The notes below the pieces were generated by a model. It was not told the origin of the DNA and did no database searches. It saw only the letters and a list, made by a program, of their open reading frames with translations. From contig JBMOPC010000045.1 of NCBI GenBank assembly GCA_049323915.1, positions 1 to 64,000 of the forward strand: 64,000 bases of DNA, in the 5' to 3' direction. Source of the stretch: BRHc4a sp049323915 (GTDB lineage: Bacteria; Bacillota; Desulfotomaculia; Desulfotomaculales; Desulfocucumaceae). The stretch's first letter is position 1; every line of letters begins with the position of its first letter. This document shows, one piece after another, positions 52,099 to 59,482 of the stretch. A program made the position numbers and the translations under genes.

Positions 52099-53097
52099 AT
52101 GTCATATAACATAACGTTAATACCCGGGGACGGCATCGGCCCTGAAATCAGCGAGGCGGCAAAACGTGTTATTGAAGCCTCGGGGGTGGATATACAATGG
52201 GAGGTTGTGGAGGCCGGCGAGGCGGTTATTCCACGGTGCGGAACCCCTCTCCCGGACCATGTTCTTGAATCGGTTAAAAGAAACAGGGTGGCTCTCAAAG
52301 GGCCTCTTACGACACCGGTGGGAAAGGGATTCAGAAGTGTAAACGTGACTCTGAGGCAGGAACTCAGCCTGTACGCCAATGTGCGCCCGGCCCGCACACT
52401 GCCCGGCATAGCCACAAGGTATGAAAACGTGGATATTATTGTGGTCAGGGAAAACACGGAAGACCTCTACGCCGGGATAGAGCACCGGGTAGGCAGTGAC
52501 GCGGCCGAGAGCATAAAAATAATCACAAGGAGCGCATCGGAAAGAATAGCCCGCTACGCCTTCGATTTGGCGGTGAGGCAGGGCCGCAGGAAAGTCACGG
52601 CGGTGCATAAGGCCAACATAATGAAGCTTTCCGACGGCCTTTTCCTGGAGAGCGCCCGGTCGGTTGCCGGGGAATACCCGGATATAGAGTTTGAGGATAT
52701 GATTGTGGACGCCATGTGCATGAAGCTGGTTCAGTCCCCTGAAAACTATGATGTGCTGGTGCTTCCCAACCTTTACGGAGATATTGTCAGCGACCTGTGC
52801 GCCGGGCTGGTGGGAGGCCTGGGTGTTGCGCCGGGGGCAAACATAGGACTTGAGGCGGCGGTGTTCGAGCCCGTTCACGGAAGCGCCCCCAAGCATGCGG
52901 GAATGAACAGGGTCAACCCCCTTGCCATAATACTTTCCGGGATAATGATGCTTCAGCATTTGGGAGAAAATGAGGCTGCCGGCCGTGTATACAGGGCCGT
53001 GATATCGGTGCTGGAGGAAAGAAAAAGCCTCACCTATGACCTGGGTGGCAGCTCCTCCACCAGCCAGATGGCCGACGCAATAATTTCCAGGTTATAA
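52099..53097 (+). CDS. icd: Isocitrate/isopropylmalate dehydrogenase family, likely NAD-isocitrate dehydrogenase
   Basis: A 332-residue beta-decarboxylating dehydrogenase. It begins ITLIPGDGIGPEIS and contains VVRENTEDLYAGIEH, a segment typical of isocitrate dehydrogenases; isopropylmalate enzymes have RELTGGIYFG. The metal-site DAMCMKLV and NLYGDIVSD motifs and GSAPKHAGMNRVNP are intact. With the upstream synthase and dehydratase it could complete oxaloacetate to 2-oxoglutarate. Homoisocitrate dehydrogenase is the alternative. Confidence 0.82.
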   Translation: MSYNITLIPGDGIGPEISEAAKRVIEASGVDIQWEVVEAGEAVIPRCGTPLPDHVLESVKRNRVALKGPLTTPVGKGFRSVNVTLRQELSLYANVRPARTLPGIATRYENVDIIVVRENTEDLYAGIEHRVGSDAAESIKIITRSASERIARYAFDLAVRQGRRKVTAVHKANIMKLSDGLFLESARSVAGEYPDIEFEDMIVDAMCMKLVQSPENYDVLVLPNLYGDIVSDLCAGLVGGLGVAPGANIGLEAAVFEPVHGSAPKHAGMNRVNPLAIILSGIMMLQHLGENEAAGRVYRAVISVLEERKSLTYDLGGSSSTSQMADAIISRL

Positions 53098-53174
53098 TTA
53101 ATTGAATAAAAACAAGTAAAAAAATCAAATAATAACCCTGAGATCTCTATAAAGATCGAGGGAGGTGGCAGTAT

Positions 53175-53552
53175 ATGGCTCATCCGTCAAATTTCGGCGA
53201 GCACCAGGCCCGGCTGAGGGCAATGTACGAGGCGGACTACCCGCAGGGGGTGGTGGTGGACCCTACGCCCATAACAGCCCAGGAAGAGATAACGGTCCTT
53301 TATTACGGGCTGCTGGCAAGAAGCGGCGCGGACCAGGTATTCCTGCATGTCGGATATGGAGGCGCAGGGGAGTGGCGTAGTGTTTCCGACCTGAAGATGT
53401 CGCGGACCGGATGGGGCTGGGTTAAGACACTGGAAATGCCCGAAGACCAGACGAGGTTCAATTTTTGTTTCAAAGATAGCGCCGGCAACTGGGATAACAA
53501 CAACGGGATCAACTGGAGTTTCGAGATTCACAATGGAGTATGGCGACAGTAA
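53175..53552 (+). CDS. Stand-alone starch-binding module (CBM25/53-like)
   Basis: A 125-residue protein made almost entirely of one carbohydrate-binding module: VFLHVGYG, GWGWVKTLEMPED and WDNNNGINWSFEI match starch/glycogen-binding modules. No signal peptide or catalytic domain is seen, so it should be cytoplasmic and may bind glycogen. ATG with GGGAGGTGG. Monocistronic, ending in a terminator. No glycogen genes are near. Confidence 0.75.
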   Translation: MAHPSNFGEHQARLRAMYEADYPQGVVVDPTPITAQEEITVLYYGLLARSGADQVFLHVGYGGAGEWRSVSDLKMSRTGWGWVKTLEMPEDQTRFNFCFKDSAGNWDNNNGINWSFEIHNGVWRQ

Positions 53553-53557
53553 AAGCG

Positions 53558-53585
53558 GCCCTGCCAGTGATGGCAGGGCTGTTTG
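53558..53585 (+). terminator. Terminator after the CBM gene
   Basis: GCCCTGCCA and TGGCAGGGC form a perfect 9-bp stem with a 4-nt loop, followed by TGTTT. Confidence 0.85.
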
Positions 53586-53689
53586 CGCAAAGACACGGAG
53601 AACTGTGCTAAAGAGGGATTCTGCAGATATTTTCTTATAGCCGAAATACAATTGACTAAAAGTGGCCCCGGTGATAAAATATGTTAGTC

Positions 53690-53862
53690 AATCAAATACA
53701 GGACAAGTGTTTCCGCCCGGCAGGGCGGAAATGAAAAGGGAAGCCGGTTTGAATCCGGCGCGGTCCCGCCACTGTGAAGGGGAGCCTGCCGCTATACGCC
53801 ACCGGGGGGGAAATACGGGAAGGCGCGGTGAGGTGTGGAACCTGAGCCAGGAGACCTGCTTG
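53690..53862 (+). promoter_or_regulatory. Cobalamin riboswitch
   Basis: The core is textbook: GGGAAGCCGG...GAATCCGGCG, then CGGTCCCGCCACTGTGA, and the B12 box GCCAGGAGACCTGCT (53846-53860). It precedes the cobalt transporter cbiMNQO. A terminator lies about 75 nt after the B12 box, so B12 binding probably stops transcription. Confidence 0.95.
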
Positions 53863-53934
53863 TTTTGTTTTGTGTGCACCCACGACGGATGGGGGCTGTA
53901 CACCGGGCCTGAAATTGCGATCAGGAGAATGGGT

Positions 53935-53969
53935 AAGCCCACTGCGCCGCGGGAGCAGAGGGCTTTTTT
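53935..53969 (+). terminator. Terminator of the cobalamin riboswitch expression platform
   Basis: AAGCCC-A-CTGC pairs with GCAG-A-GGGCTT, followed by TTTTTT (53964-53969). It ends the riboswitch platform 216 nt before cbiM. Confidence 0.8.
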
Positions 53970-54050
53970 GTTTATACGGGTGCCTTGTCCCGAGGGAAAA
54001 GGCTTAAACGGACCGAGTGAGAACAGCGATGGAATGCGCGCGGGGAGTAC

Positions 54051-54165
54051 GGCCCAATTTTTAAATTTACTTGGGCTGATAATGATCCGGACACCACTTA
54101 GCCGGCCTGATCCGACACACCGGGCTTTCTTCCGGTGGTGTTTGATTGGGCTTTTTATTTTAATT
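54051..54165 (+). other. Second set of alternative hairpins in the cbiM leader
   Basis: CCCAA (54052-54056) can pair with TTGGG at 54071 or at 54146; ACACCAC (54091-54097) competes with CACCGG (54118-54123) for GTGGTGT/CCGGTG (54132-54141), followed by a T-rich stretch. This looks like a further attenuation-like structure just before cbiM. No known aptamer was recognised in it. Confidence 0.4.
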
Positions 54166-54185
54166 TTCAGGGTGGGGATGTTGTG

Positions 54186-54932
54186 ATGGGAAAATATGGC
54201 TTTGTCGCTGCAGTAATGCTGGCCGTGGCTTCTAGCCCCGGGCAGGCATATGCCATGCATATTATGGAGGGGTTCCTGCCTTTAAACTGGTCGGTTTTTT
54301 GGACAGTGGCCGCGCTGCCGTTTTTTATCGCGGGCTTGAGGTCGATACAGAAAACAGTGGCTGAAAAGCCGGGCCTCAAGATGCTGCTGGGGCTTGCCGG
54401 CGCCTTTGCCTTTGTGATCTCGGCCCTTAAGCTGCCTTCGGTTACCGGAAGCTCATCGCACATGACCGGCGTGGGGCTCGGGACCATACTTTTCGGGCCT
54501 GTGGCCATGAGCGTACTTGGAAGCATAGTCCTGGCCTTTCAGGCTCTGCTGCTGGCACACGGGGGCATAACCACCCTTGGCGCCAATACTTTCTCCATGG
54601 CCGTGGCGGGGCCGGCTGTGGCCTACGGCATATACCGGTTGCTGCAAAAATCCGGGCTGCCTGCATCAGTGGCGGTTTTCAACGGGGCGGCGCTGGGAGA
54701 CCTGACCACTTATCTGGTGACATCCCTGCAACTGGCCCTAGCCTTCCCGGCAGAGACTGGAGGTTTTGCGGCCTCATTTGTCAAGTTTTCGGCAGTGTTC
54801 TCCTTTACACAGATACCCCTTGCGGTTTGTGAGGGTTTTCTCACGGTTATGGTTTTCAATTTCCTTATTTCTCACTGCCGGCAGGAGCTTCAGGACCTTG
54901 CCTGTGTAAAGAAGGAGGCGGGAGGAGTATGA
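54186..54932 (+). CDS. cbiM: Cobalt ECF transporter S component CbiM
   Basis: The substrate-binding membrane component for Co2+ uptake. After the leader MGKYGFVAAVMLAVASSPGQAYA the mature protein starts MHIMEGFLP, the conserved N-terminus that coordinates cobalt with its amino group and His. About six further helices follow. ATG at 54186 behind GGTGGGG. It is the first gene after the B12 riboswitch. Confidence 0.95.
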   Translation: MGKYGFVAAVMLAVASSPGQAYAMHIMEGFLPLNWSVFWTVAALPFFIAGLRSIQKTVAEKPGLKMLLGLAGAFAFVISALKLPSVTGSSSHMTGVGLGTILFGPVAMSVLGSIVLAFQALLLAHGGITTLGANTFSMAVAGPAVAYGIYRLLQKSGLPASVAVFNGAALGDLTTYLVTSLQLALAFPAETGGFAASFVKFSAVFSFTQIPLAVCEGFLTVMVFNFLISHCRQELQDLACVKKEAGGV

Positions 54933-55222
54933 AAGAATGGCTTTGCAAAGTAGCCGGTAAAAATATCGTCCTGGGCCTTATGGCAGTATCCCTGGTGGTC
55001 TTTCCCGTGGCTTTGAACCGCCAGTCCGAATTCATGGGAGCTGACAGCCGTGCGCAGGAGATTATCGGTGAGATTAAGCCGGGCTACAGCCAGTGGTTTC
55101 AGTCTCTGTGGAGGCCGCCCGGCAGCGAGGTGGAGAGTTTGATTTTCGCGCTGCAGGCGGCGCTGGGAAGCGGGTTTATAGGCTATTACATAGGGTTTAA
55201 AAAGGGAAGGGCCGGGCGGTAG
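54929..55222 (+). CDS. cbiN: Cobalt transporter accessory protein CbiN
   Basis: A 97-residue protein with two membrane helices (residues about 12-28 and 70-88) and an intervening external loop, MGADSRAQEIIGEIKPGYSQW. The ATG overlaps the cbiM stop (ATGA). CbiN stimulates loading of CbiM. The FGADS-like motif is typical. Confidence 0.92.
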   Translation: MKEWLCKVAGKNIVLGLMAVSLVVFPVALNRQSEFMGADSRAQEIIGEIKPGYSQWFQSLWRPPGSEVESLIFALQAALGSGFIGYYIGFKKGRAGR

Positions 55223-55270
55223 CATGCCGCAAAGCATACAGCCGCAATTAAATCAAGGTGGGAGATATAT

Positions 55271-56053
55271 ATGTTCAGCATTGACCGGTACGCCTATTCA
55301 AACCGGCTGAATTCCGTCCATCCCGGGGAAAAGTTGGCCTTTTCGGTTTTTACCATGATAGCCTGCCTGGCTTCAAAGTCTGTGATACCCTGCCTGGCTG
55401 CCGCTGTAATGATGTCTTCCGCAGTTGTACTGCGGGCCGGTATACCATTTTTATTCTATGTCAAGCTGATGACCCTTCCCTCTTCTTTCCTGGTTTTAGG
55501 TGTGGCCACAGTTGCAGTGTCTCTGTCATTTTCGGCGCCGGCCGGAGATTATCTGTGGGGCTTGGAGGCAGGGCGGATTTGGGTGGGAGTTTACGCCAGG
55601 GACGCTGAAACTGCCGCCCTGCTTTTCTTCAAATCTCTGGGAGCTGTGTCATCGCTGTTTTTTTTGTCCCTTACAACCCCTGTCGCCGAAATAAACTGGA
55701 TACTCAGAAAGTTAAAGGCTCCGTCTGTACTGGTTGAAATTATGAACCTGGTTTACCGCTTCATATTTGTGCTGGCTGAAACGGCCGAAAAGATATACAC
55801 CTCACAGTCGTCCCGCCTCGGGTACAAAAACATGAGGTCGGGATACCGGTCGTTCAGCCAGCTTCTTTCCAATCTTTTTCTGAAGTCATATCACCGCTCC
55901 GGAATGCTTCTGAACACAATGTCAGCCAGGTGTTTTACCGGGGAAATCAAGGTTCTCGATCCGGGGTTCAAAGTCTCCCCCCGAAACCTGGCGGCCATAA
56001 TACTGGCGGAAATTGCGCTGGTGTCCTTGAGCCTGGCTGCGGATTTAGTCTGA
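55271..56053 (+). CDS. cbiQ: Cobalt ECF transporter transmembrane component CbiQ
   Basis: The 260-residue T component has four to six helices and the two cytoplasmic coupling motifs with Ala-Arg-Gly-like sequences (TSQSSRLGYKN and SARCFTGEIKV regions). It begins FSIDRYAYSNRLNSVHPGEKL, typical of CbiQ. ATG behind GGTGGGAG. Confidence 0.93.
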   Translation: MFSIDRYAYSNRLNSVHPGEKLAFSVFTMIACLASKSVIPCLAAAVMMSSAVVLRAGIPFLFYVKLMTLPSSFLVLGVATVAVSLSFSAPAGDYLWGLEAGRIWVGVYARDAETAALLFFKSLGAVSSLFFLSLTTPVAEINWILRKLKAPSVLVEIMNLVYRFIFVLAETAEKIYTSQSSRLGYKNMRSGYRSFSQLLSNLFLKSYHRSGMLLNTMSARCFTGEIKVLDPGFKVSPRNLAAIILAEIALVSLSLAADLV

Positions 56054-56089
56054 TAAGGTTTTGATACTACAACATGCGGAGGTGCCCAC

Positions 56090-56935
56090 TTGCCGGAGTT
56101 CATCATCGAGACAAGCCAGCTGGAGTATAATTACCCCGATGGCACAAAGGCACTGAAAAATATATCACTGTCTGTGGAAAAGGGGAAAAAGACAGCCTTT
56201 CTCGGGGCCAACGGGGCCGGAAAGAGCACCCTTTTCCTGCATTTTAACGGCATTTTGAAGCCGTTAGGGGGAAAGGTCCGATTTAACGGAAGGGATGTTC
56301 GCTACGATCACTCCTCCCTCATGGAACTGCGCAAAAATGTGGGAATAGTCTTTCAGGACCCCGACACACAGCTTTTTTCCGCCAGCGTGACCCAGGAGGT
56401 ATCCTTCGGGCCTTTTAACATGGGGCTTTCGGAGGATGAGGTCATAAAAAGGGTGAATAGCGCAATGCTTTCAACGGAGATAGAAGACTTAAAGGACAGG
56501 CCGACACACTTTTTAAGCTATGGCCAGAAAAAAAGGGTGTCCATAGCCGATATTCTGGCAATGGACCCCCAGGTAATAATCTTTGACGAGCCCACGGCAT
56601 GCCTGGACCCCAGGCTGACGCAACATGTCATGGAAATAATGAACAGCCTCAACCGCGAAGGGAAAACAATCATAATGTCCACCCATGACATTGACATTGC
56701 CTATTCATGGGCGGATTACATATACGTAATGAAAAAAGGAACCCTGGCGGGGGAGGGCGTGCCCGATAATATATTTCACGACGACCAGCTGTTAAGGAGC
56801 ACTGACCTGCAAATGCCCTGGCTGATAGAGGTTTTCCGGGAGCTCAAAAAAAAAGGCTGGCTTTTGGAAAACGGAAATGTTCCCAGGACAAAAAGCCAGC
56901 TCCTTGATTGTATCGCCTATAACCGACAGGAGTAA
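56090..56935 (+). CDS. cbiO: Cobalt ECF transporter ATPase CbiO
   Basis: The ATP-binding subunit. The 281-residue protein shows Walker A LGANGAGKSTLF, Q-loop FQDPDTQLFS, signature LSYGQKKRVS, Walker B VIIFDEPTA and switch His in STHDIDIA. TTG start with CGGAGG 7 nt upstream. Signature begins LSYG rather than LSGG, as is common in CbiO. Completes cbiMNQO. Confidence 0.95.
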   Translation: MPEFIIETSQLEYNYPDGTKALKNISLSVEKGKKTAFLGANGAGKSTLFLHFNGILKPLGGKVRFNGRDVRYDHSSLMELRKNVGIVFQDPDTQLFSASVTQEVSFGPFNMGLSEDEVIKRVNSAMLSTEIEDLKDRPTHFLSYGQKKRVSIADILAMDPQVIIFDEPTACLDPRLTQHVMEIMNSLNREGKTIIMSTHDIDIAYSWADYIYVMKKGTLAGEGVPDNIFHDDQLLRSTDLQMPWLIEVFRELKKKGWLLENGNVPRTKSQLLDCIAYNRQE

Positions 56936-56950
56936 AGACTTCCGTTTATA

Positions 56951-57631
56951 TCATACCTTGACATTTGACTCAAATGCCAACTGCCTCATTATGCCGGCGG
57001 CGGCCCTTAAGGCGTGGTGGGCATCCTTTCCATAGCCGTCGGCTCCCCACCTTCTGGCTATGTTTTCGTTAAAGGGGGCGCCTCCCACCATTACCTTGAC
57101 GTCAGGGTTTCTTTCTCTTAGCGCACGGATTATTTTCCTCATTTCAAACATGGTGGTGGTCATCATGGCTGACAGGCAGATTATATCCGGCTCAAGATCA
57201 ATAAGCTTGTTTTTAAAATCCTCCGCCGGCACATCCCTTCCCAGGTCATAGACCGTAAAGCCTGATATCTCGAGCATCATTTTGACTATGTTCTTACCTA
57301 TGTCATGAATGTCACCGTAAACAACGCCTATTAAAACCTTCCCCCTGGTGGGAAGATCTTTTTTCTCTATCCTCGTCTTGAGCAGCTCGAGGCCTTTATA
57401 CAACACGTCGGCACAAAGTAAAAGCTCCGGTATGAAATAGACCTGATCCTCATAAAGCCTTCCCACTTCCTCCATTCCGGGCACCAGTCCGCTGAATATG
57501 GCTTTTGAAGGATCAAACCCCGATTCAATCCAATGGGTAACAGAGGATTTCATTTCATCCTCGTCGAAAAAAACAACAGCTTGTATTATCCGGTCCAACA
57601 GTTGTTCATCGTATCCGGCGGTTGTGCCCAA
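56951..57631 (-). CDS. Methyltransferase cognate corrinoid protein
   Basis: Binds a corrinoid that accepts and donates methyl groups. The 226-residue protein has the helical cap domain (residues about 10-90) and the B12-binding Rossmann domain with Asp107-x-His109-x-x-Gly112 (GDIHDIGKNIV); a GGAPFNENIARRWGADGYGKDA segment closes it. It is MtbC/MttC-like. No substrate-specific methyltransferase (MttB, MtbB or MtaB) is near, but a UroD/MtaA-type protein is encoded 1.9 kb away, past two other genes. TTG start behind GGGGG. Confidence 0.9.
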   Translation of the reverse strand: MGTTAGYDEQLLDRIIQAVVFFDEDEMKSSVTHWIESGFDPSKAIFSGLVPGMEEVGRLYEDQVYFIPELLLCADVLYKGLELLKTRIEKKDLPTRGKVLIGVVYGDIHDIGKNIVKMMLEISGFTVYDLGRDVPAEDFKNKLIDLEPDIICLSAMMTTTMFEMRKIIRALRERNPDVKVMVGGAPFNENIARRWGADGYGKDAHHALRAAAGIMRQLAFESNVKV

Positions 57632-57673
57632 GTCCCCGACCCCCTGAGATCGTATTTTAATAGGCTTCCGGCG

Positions 57674-58204
57674 TCAGTATTCTATTCCCTCTCTTGCCAA
57701 TACACCGGCAGAAGAATAGTGCTTTATTTCCTTGAACTCATAAACTTCGTCGGACTTTCCTATAATTGCGTCTCTGGCATACCTGCCCGTCATTATAATC
57801 ATAAGGCTGTCCGGTTTTTGATCAATCGTTTCAATAACCTGTTCCTCGGTCAGGAGGTTAAAGTGCACGGCATAATTGATCTCATCTAGAACCAAAATGT
57901 CATATGTGTTGGATTTAATCAGCCGCCGGGCTTCGTCAAGGGCCTTGAGGGCGTTTTGCCTGTGCTGTTCAATAGCATGGTCTGAATTCCTTACAAACCC
58001 CAGGCCAGTCTGCTTTATGCCGAATGTATCGCCAAGCATGTCCGGCAGTTTTAACTCACCGTATGACTTTTCGCCTTTGATGAACTGCAGTATCATCACT
58101 TTTTTTCCCTTAAGCCAGCCTTCCAGGCAGCGACCAAGCGCCGAGGTGGTTTTTCCCTTGCCGTTGCCCGTAATTACTACGACATTGCCTTTAATATTAG
58201 CCAC
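57674..58204 (-). CDS. cobA: Cob(I)alamin adenosyltransferase (CobA/BtuR type)
   Basis: Adenosylates corrinoids to the coenzyme form. The 176-residue P-loop protein has GNGKGKTTSALG at residues 13-24, ILQFIKGE and DILVLDEINYA (Walker B). It is the start of a minus-strand pair with the corrinoid protein (42-nt gap). GTG start with a weak SD (TGGGG). Context joins it to corrinoid use next door. Confidence 0.93.
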   Translation of the reverse strand: MANIKGNVVVITGNGKGKTTSALGRCLEGWLKGKKVMILQFIKGEKSYGELKLPDMLGDTFGIKQTGLGFVRNSDHAIEQHRQNALKALDEARRLIKSNTYDILVLDEINYAVHFNLLTEEQVIETIDQKPDSLMIIMTGRYARDAIIGKSDEVYEFKEIKHYSSAGVLAREGIEY

Positions 58205-58333
58205 CCCATTTTAAAAAGATTATGAATAAGTGTAATATTATAATAAATCATATCAATTTGAAAATGCATTGTCTATAACCTCAGAGTCTTTTCTCTGGCA
58301 AAATAATAAAGAGGATGTTTCTTGGATTATCAT

Positions 58334-58358
58334 AACTATAGATTATAGATTATAAATC
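58334..58358. repeat. Heptamer-period repeat between cobA and the regulator
   Basis: ACTATAG, ATTATAG, ATTATAA at exact 7-nt spacing, AT-rich unlike the TTCTGA-type tracts. It lies in the 218-nt divergent gap, a likely promoter region for both flanking genes. Confidence 0.5.
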
Positions 58359-58431
58359 GATATGTGTCGTTAATTATCTATCCCTGTTTTTGCAAAGGCT
58401 ATGAAAACAATCAGGAATAGGAGTGTTTCTT

Positions 58432-59202
58432 TTGAGGATAGGTTTAATAATAAGGGATTTCAGAAAAGACAGAGGTATAACACTGACTGATTTGGCGAAT
58501 AAACTTGAGATATCGCCATCTTACCTGAGCGCTATTGAAAGGAATATTCGCAGACCCTCGGTTCAGATGTTGAAAAAGATAGGGGATTCGCTTAACATTC
58601 CCGTCAACTACCTTGTGGGTTCCCAGGAGGACGTGTTGTCCGGAATAAAACTCAGGCAAATGAGGGAAAGCAGGAATCTTAGCATTGAGGACCTGTCGGA
58701 GATATGCGATATACCGGTGAGGCTGATCGAGAAGTTTGAGGACGGCGAAGAAACCCCCGATCTGGATTCCCTTAAAAAATTGTCAGAGGGGTTAAATGTT
58801 ACCATAAAGTACTTTCTAGACAAAGGAGATAATAATAAACTGGGAGACAGGATAAAAAAGGTCCGCATGGACAGGGACATGACCATAATAGACCTTGCCG
58901 GCAAGGCCGGGGTGACGCCCGGGCTGATCAGCCAGATTGAAAACGGTCAGACCATACCTCACCTGGAGACATTGGAGAAAATAGCCACAGTTCTAAATAC
59001 CTCACCTGCATACCTTCTTATGGAAGGCAGGGATGTGGAGGACCTCCTTTCCACACTGAGCTCAGACATGATTGAGGTTCTGGGAGACCCCAACGTGCAG
59101 GCCGCTCTAAGAATGTTGAGGGACTTCAAGGAAAATGACATAAAATTTATTATTAATTTTATAAGGTTTTACAAACAGAATAATTCTCTGCTTTGTCCTT
59201 GA
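58432..59202 (+). CDS. XRE-family regulator with three HTH domains
   Basis: Three Cro/C1-type helix-turn-helix domains lie in tandem: residues about 1-60 (LTDLANKLEISPSYLSAIERN), 70-125 (SIEDLSEICDIPVRLIEKFEDG) and 135-195 (IIDLAGKAGVTPGLISQIENG). A roughly 60-residue helical tail follows. One or two HTH domains are usual; three in one chain is uncommon, and the second has drifted most. TTG 58432 has TAGGAG 8 nt upstream; GTG 58423 overlaps it. It divides the corrinoid genes from the methyltransferase-redoxin operon and may regulate either. Confidence 0.88.
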   Translation: MRIGLIIRDFRKDRGITLTDLANKLEISPSYLSAIERNIRRPSVQMLKKIGDSLNIPVNYLVGSQEDVLSGIKLRQMRESRNLSIEDLSEICDIPVRLIEKFEDGEETPDLDSLKKLSEGLNVTIKYFLDKGDNNKLGDRIKKVRMDRDMTIIDLAGKAGVTPGLISQIENGQTIPHLETLEKIATVLNTSPAYLLMEGRDVEDLLSTLSSDMIEVLGDPNVQAALRMLRDFKENDIKFIINFIRFYKQNNSLLCP

Positions 59203-59334
59203 ACCTGGGAAAGAATGAGGCATTATAAAAAAGTATGGAAAATTAATGTTGATTTTTCCGGCTAACAGTATTACCATATTAGTAGCCTGAAATGTGGAAA
59301 TGTTCTGTATATTTAAACAAATATTTAGTAAAAG

Positions 59335-59421
59335 AGCAAAGTACATATACAAATGCACTTTGCTGACAGCCATATAGTACTCTGAAGAGTATTATAACGT
59401 AGCAAATACGGATGGAGGTGA
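59335..59421. other. Inverted repeats and orphan Shine-Dalgarno in the 280-nt gap before the methyltransferase
   Basis: The gap 59203-59482 holds no gene. AGCAAAGT/ACTTTGCT (59335-59342, 59357-59364) and AGTACTC/GAGTATT (about 59376-59393) form inverted repeats, candidates for operators or leader hairpins. GGAGGTGAT (59413-59421) is a perfect SD with no convincing start codon behind it. Confidence 0.4.
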
Positions 59422-59482
59422 TATTTTAAAAACCCTGGAAGTGCTTATTACGGGATATTAACAAGTAAAGGAGGAAAGATGT

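Noticed and set aside
54135..54185. Longer N-terminus for CbiM
   Set aside because: It would add residues upstream of a clear signal peptide and overlap the leader hairpin; ATG 54186 has a better SD.
53662..54186. Open frame of 174 codons over the cobalamin riboswitch
   Set aside because: It overlaps the aptamer, the terminator and the leader, and its translation resembles no protein.
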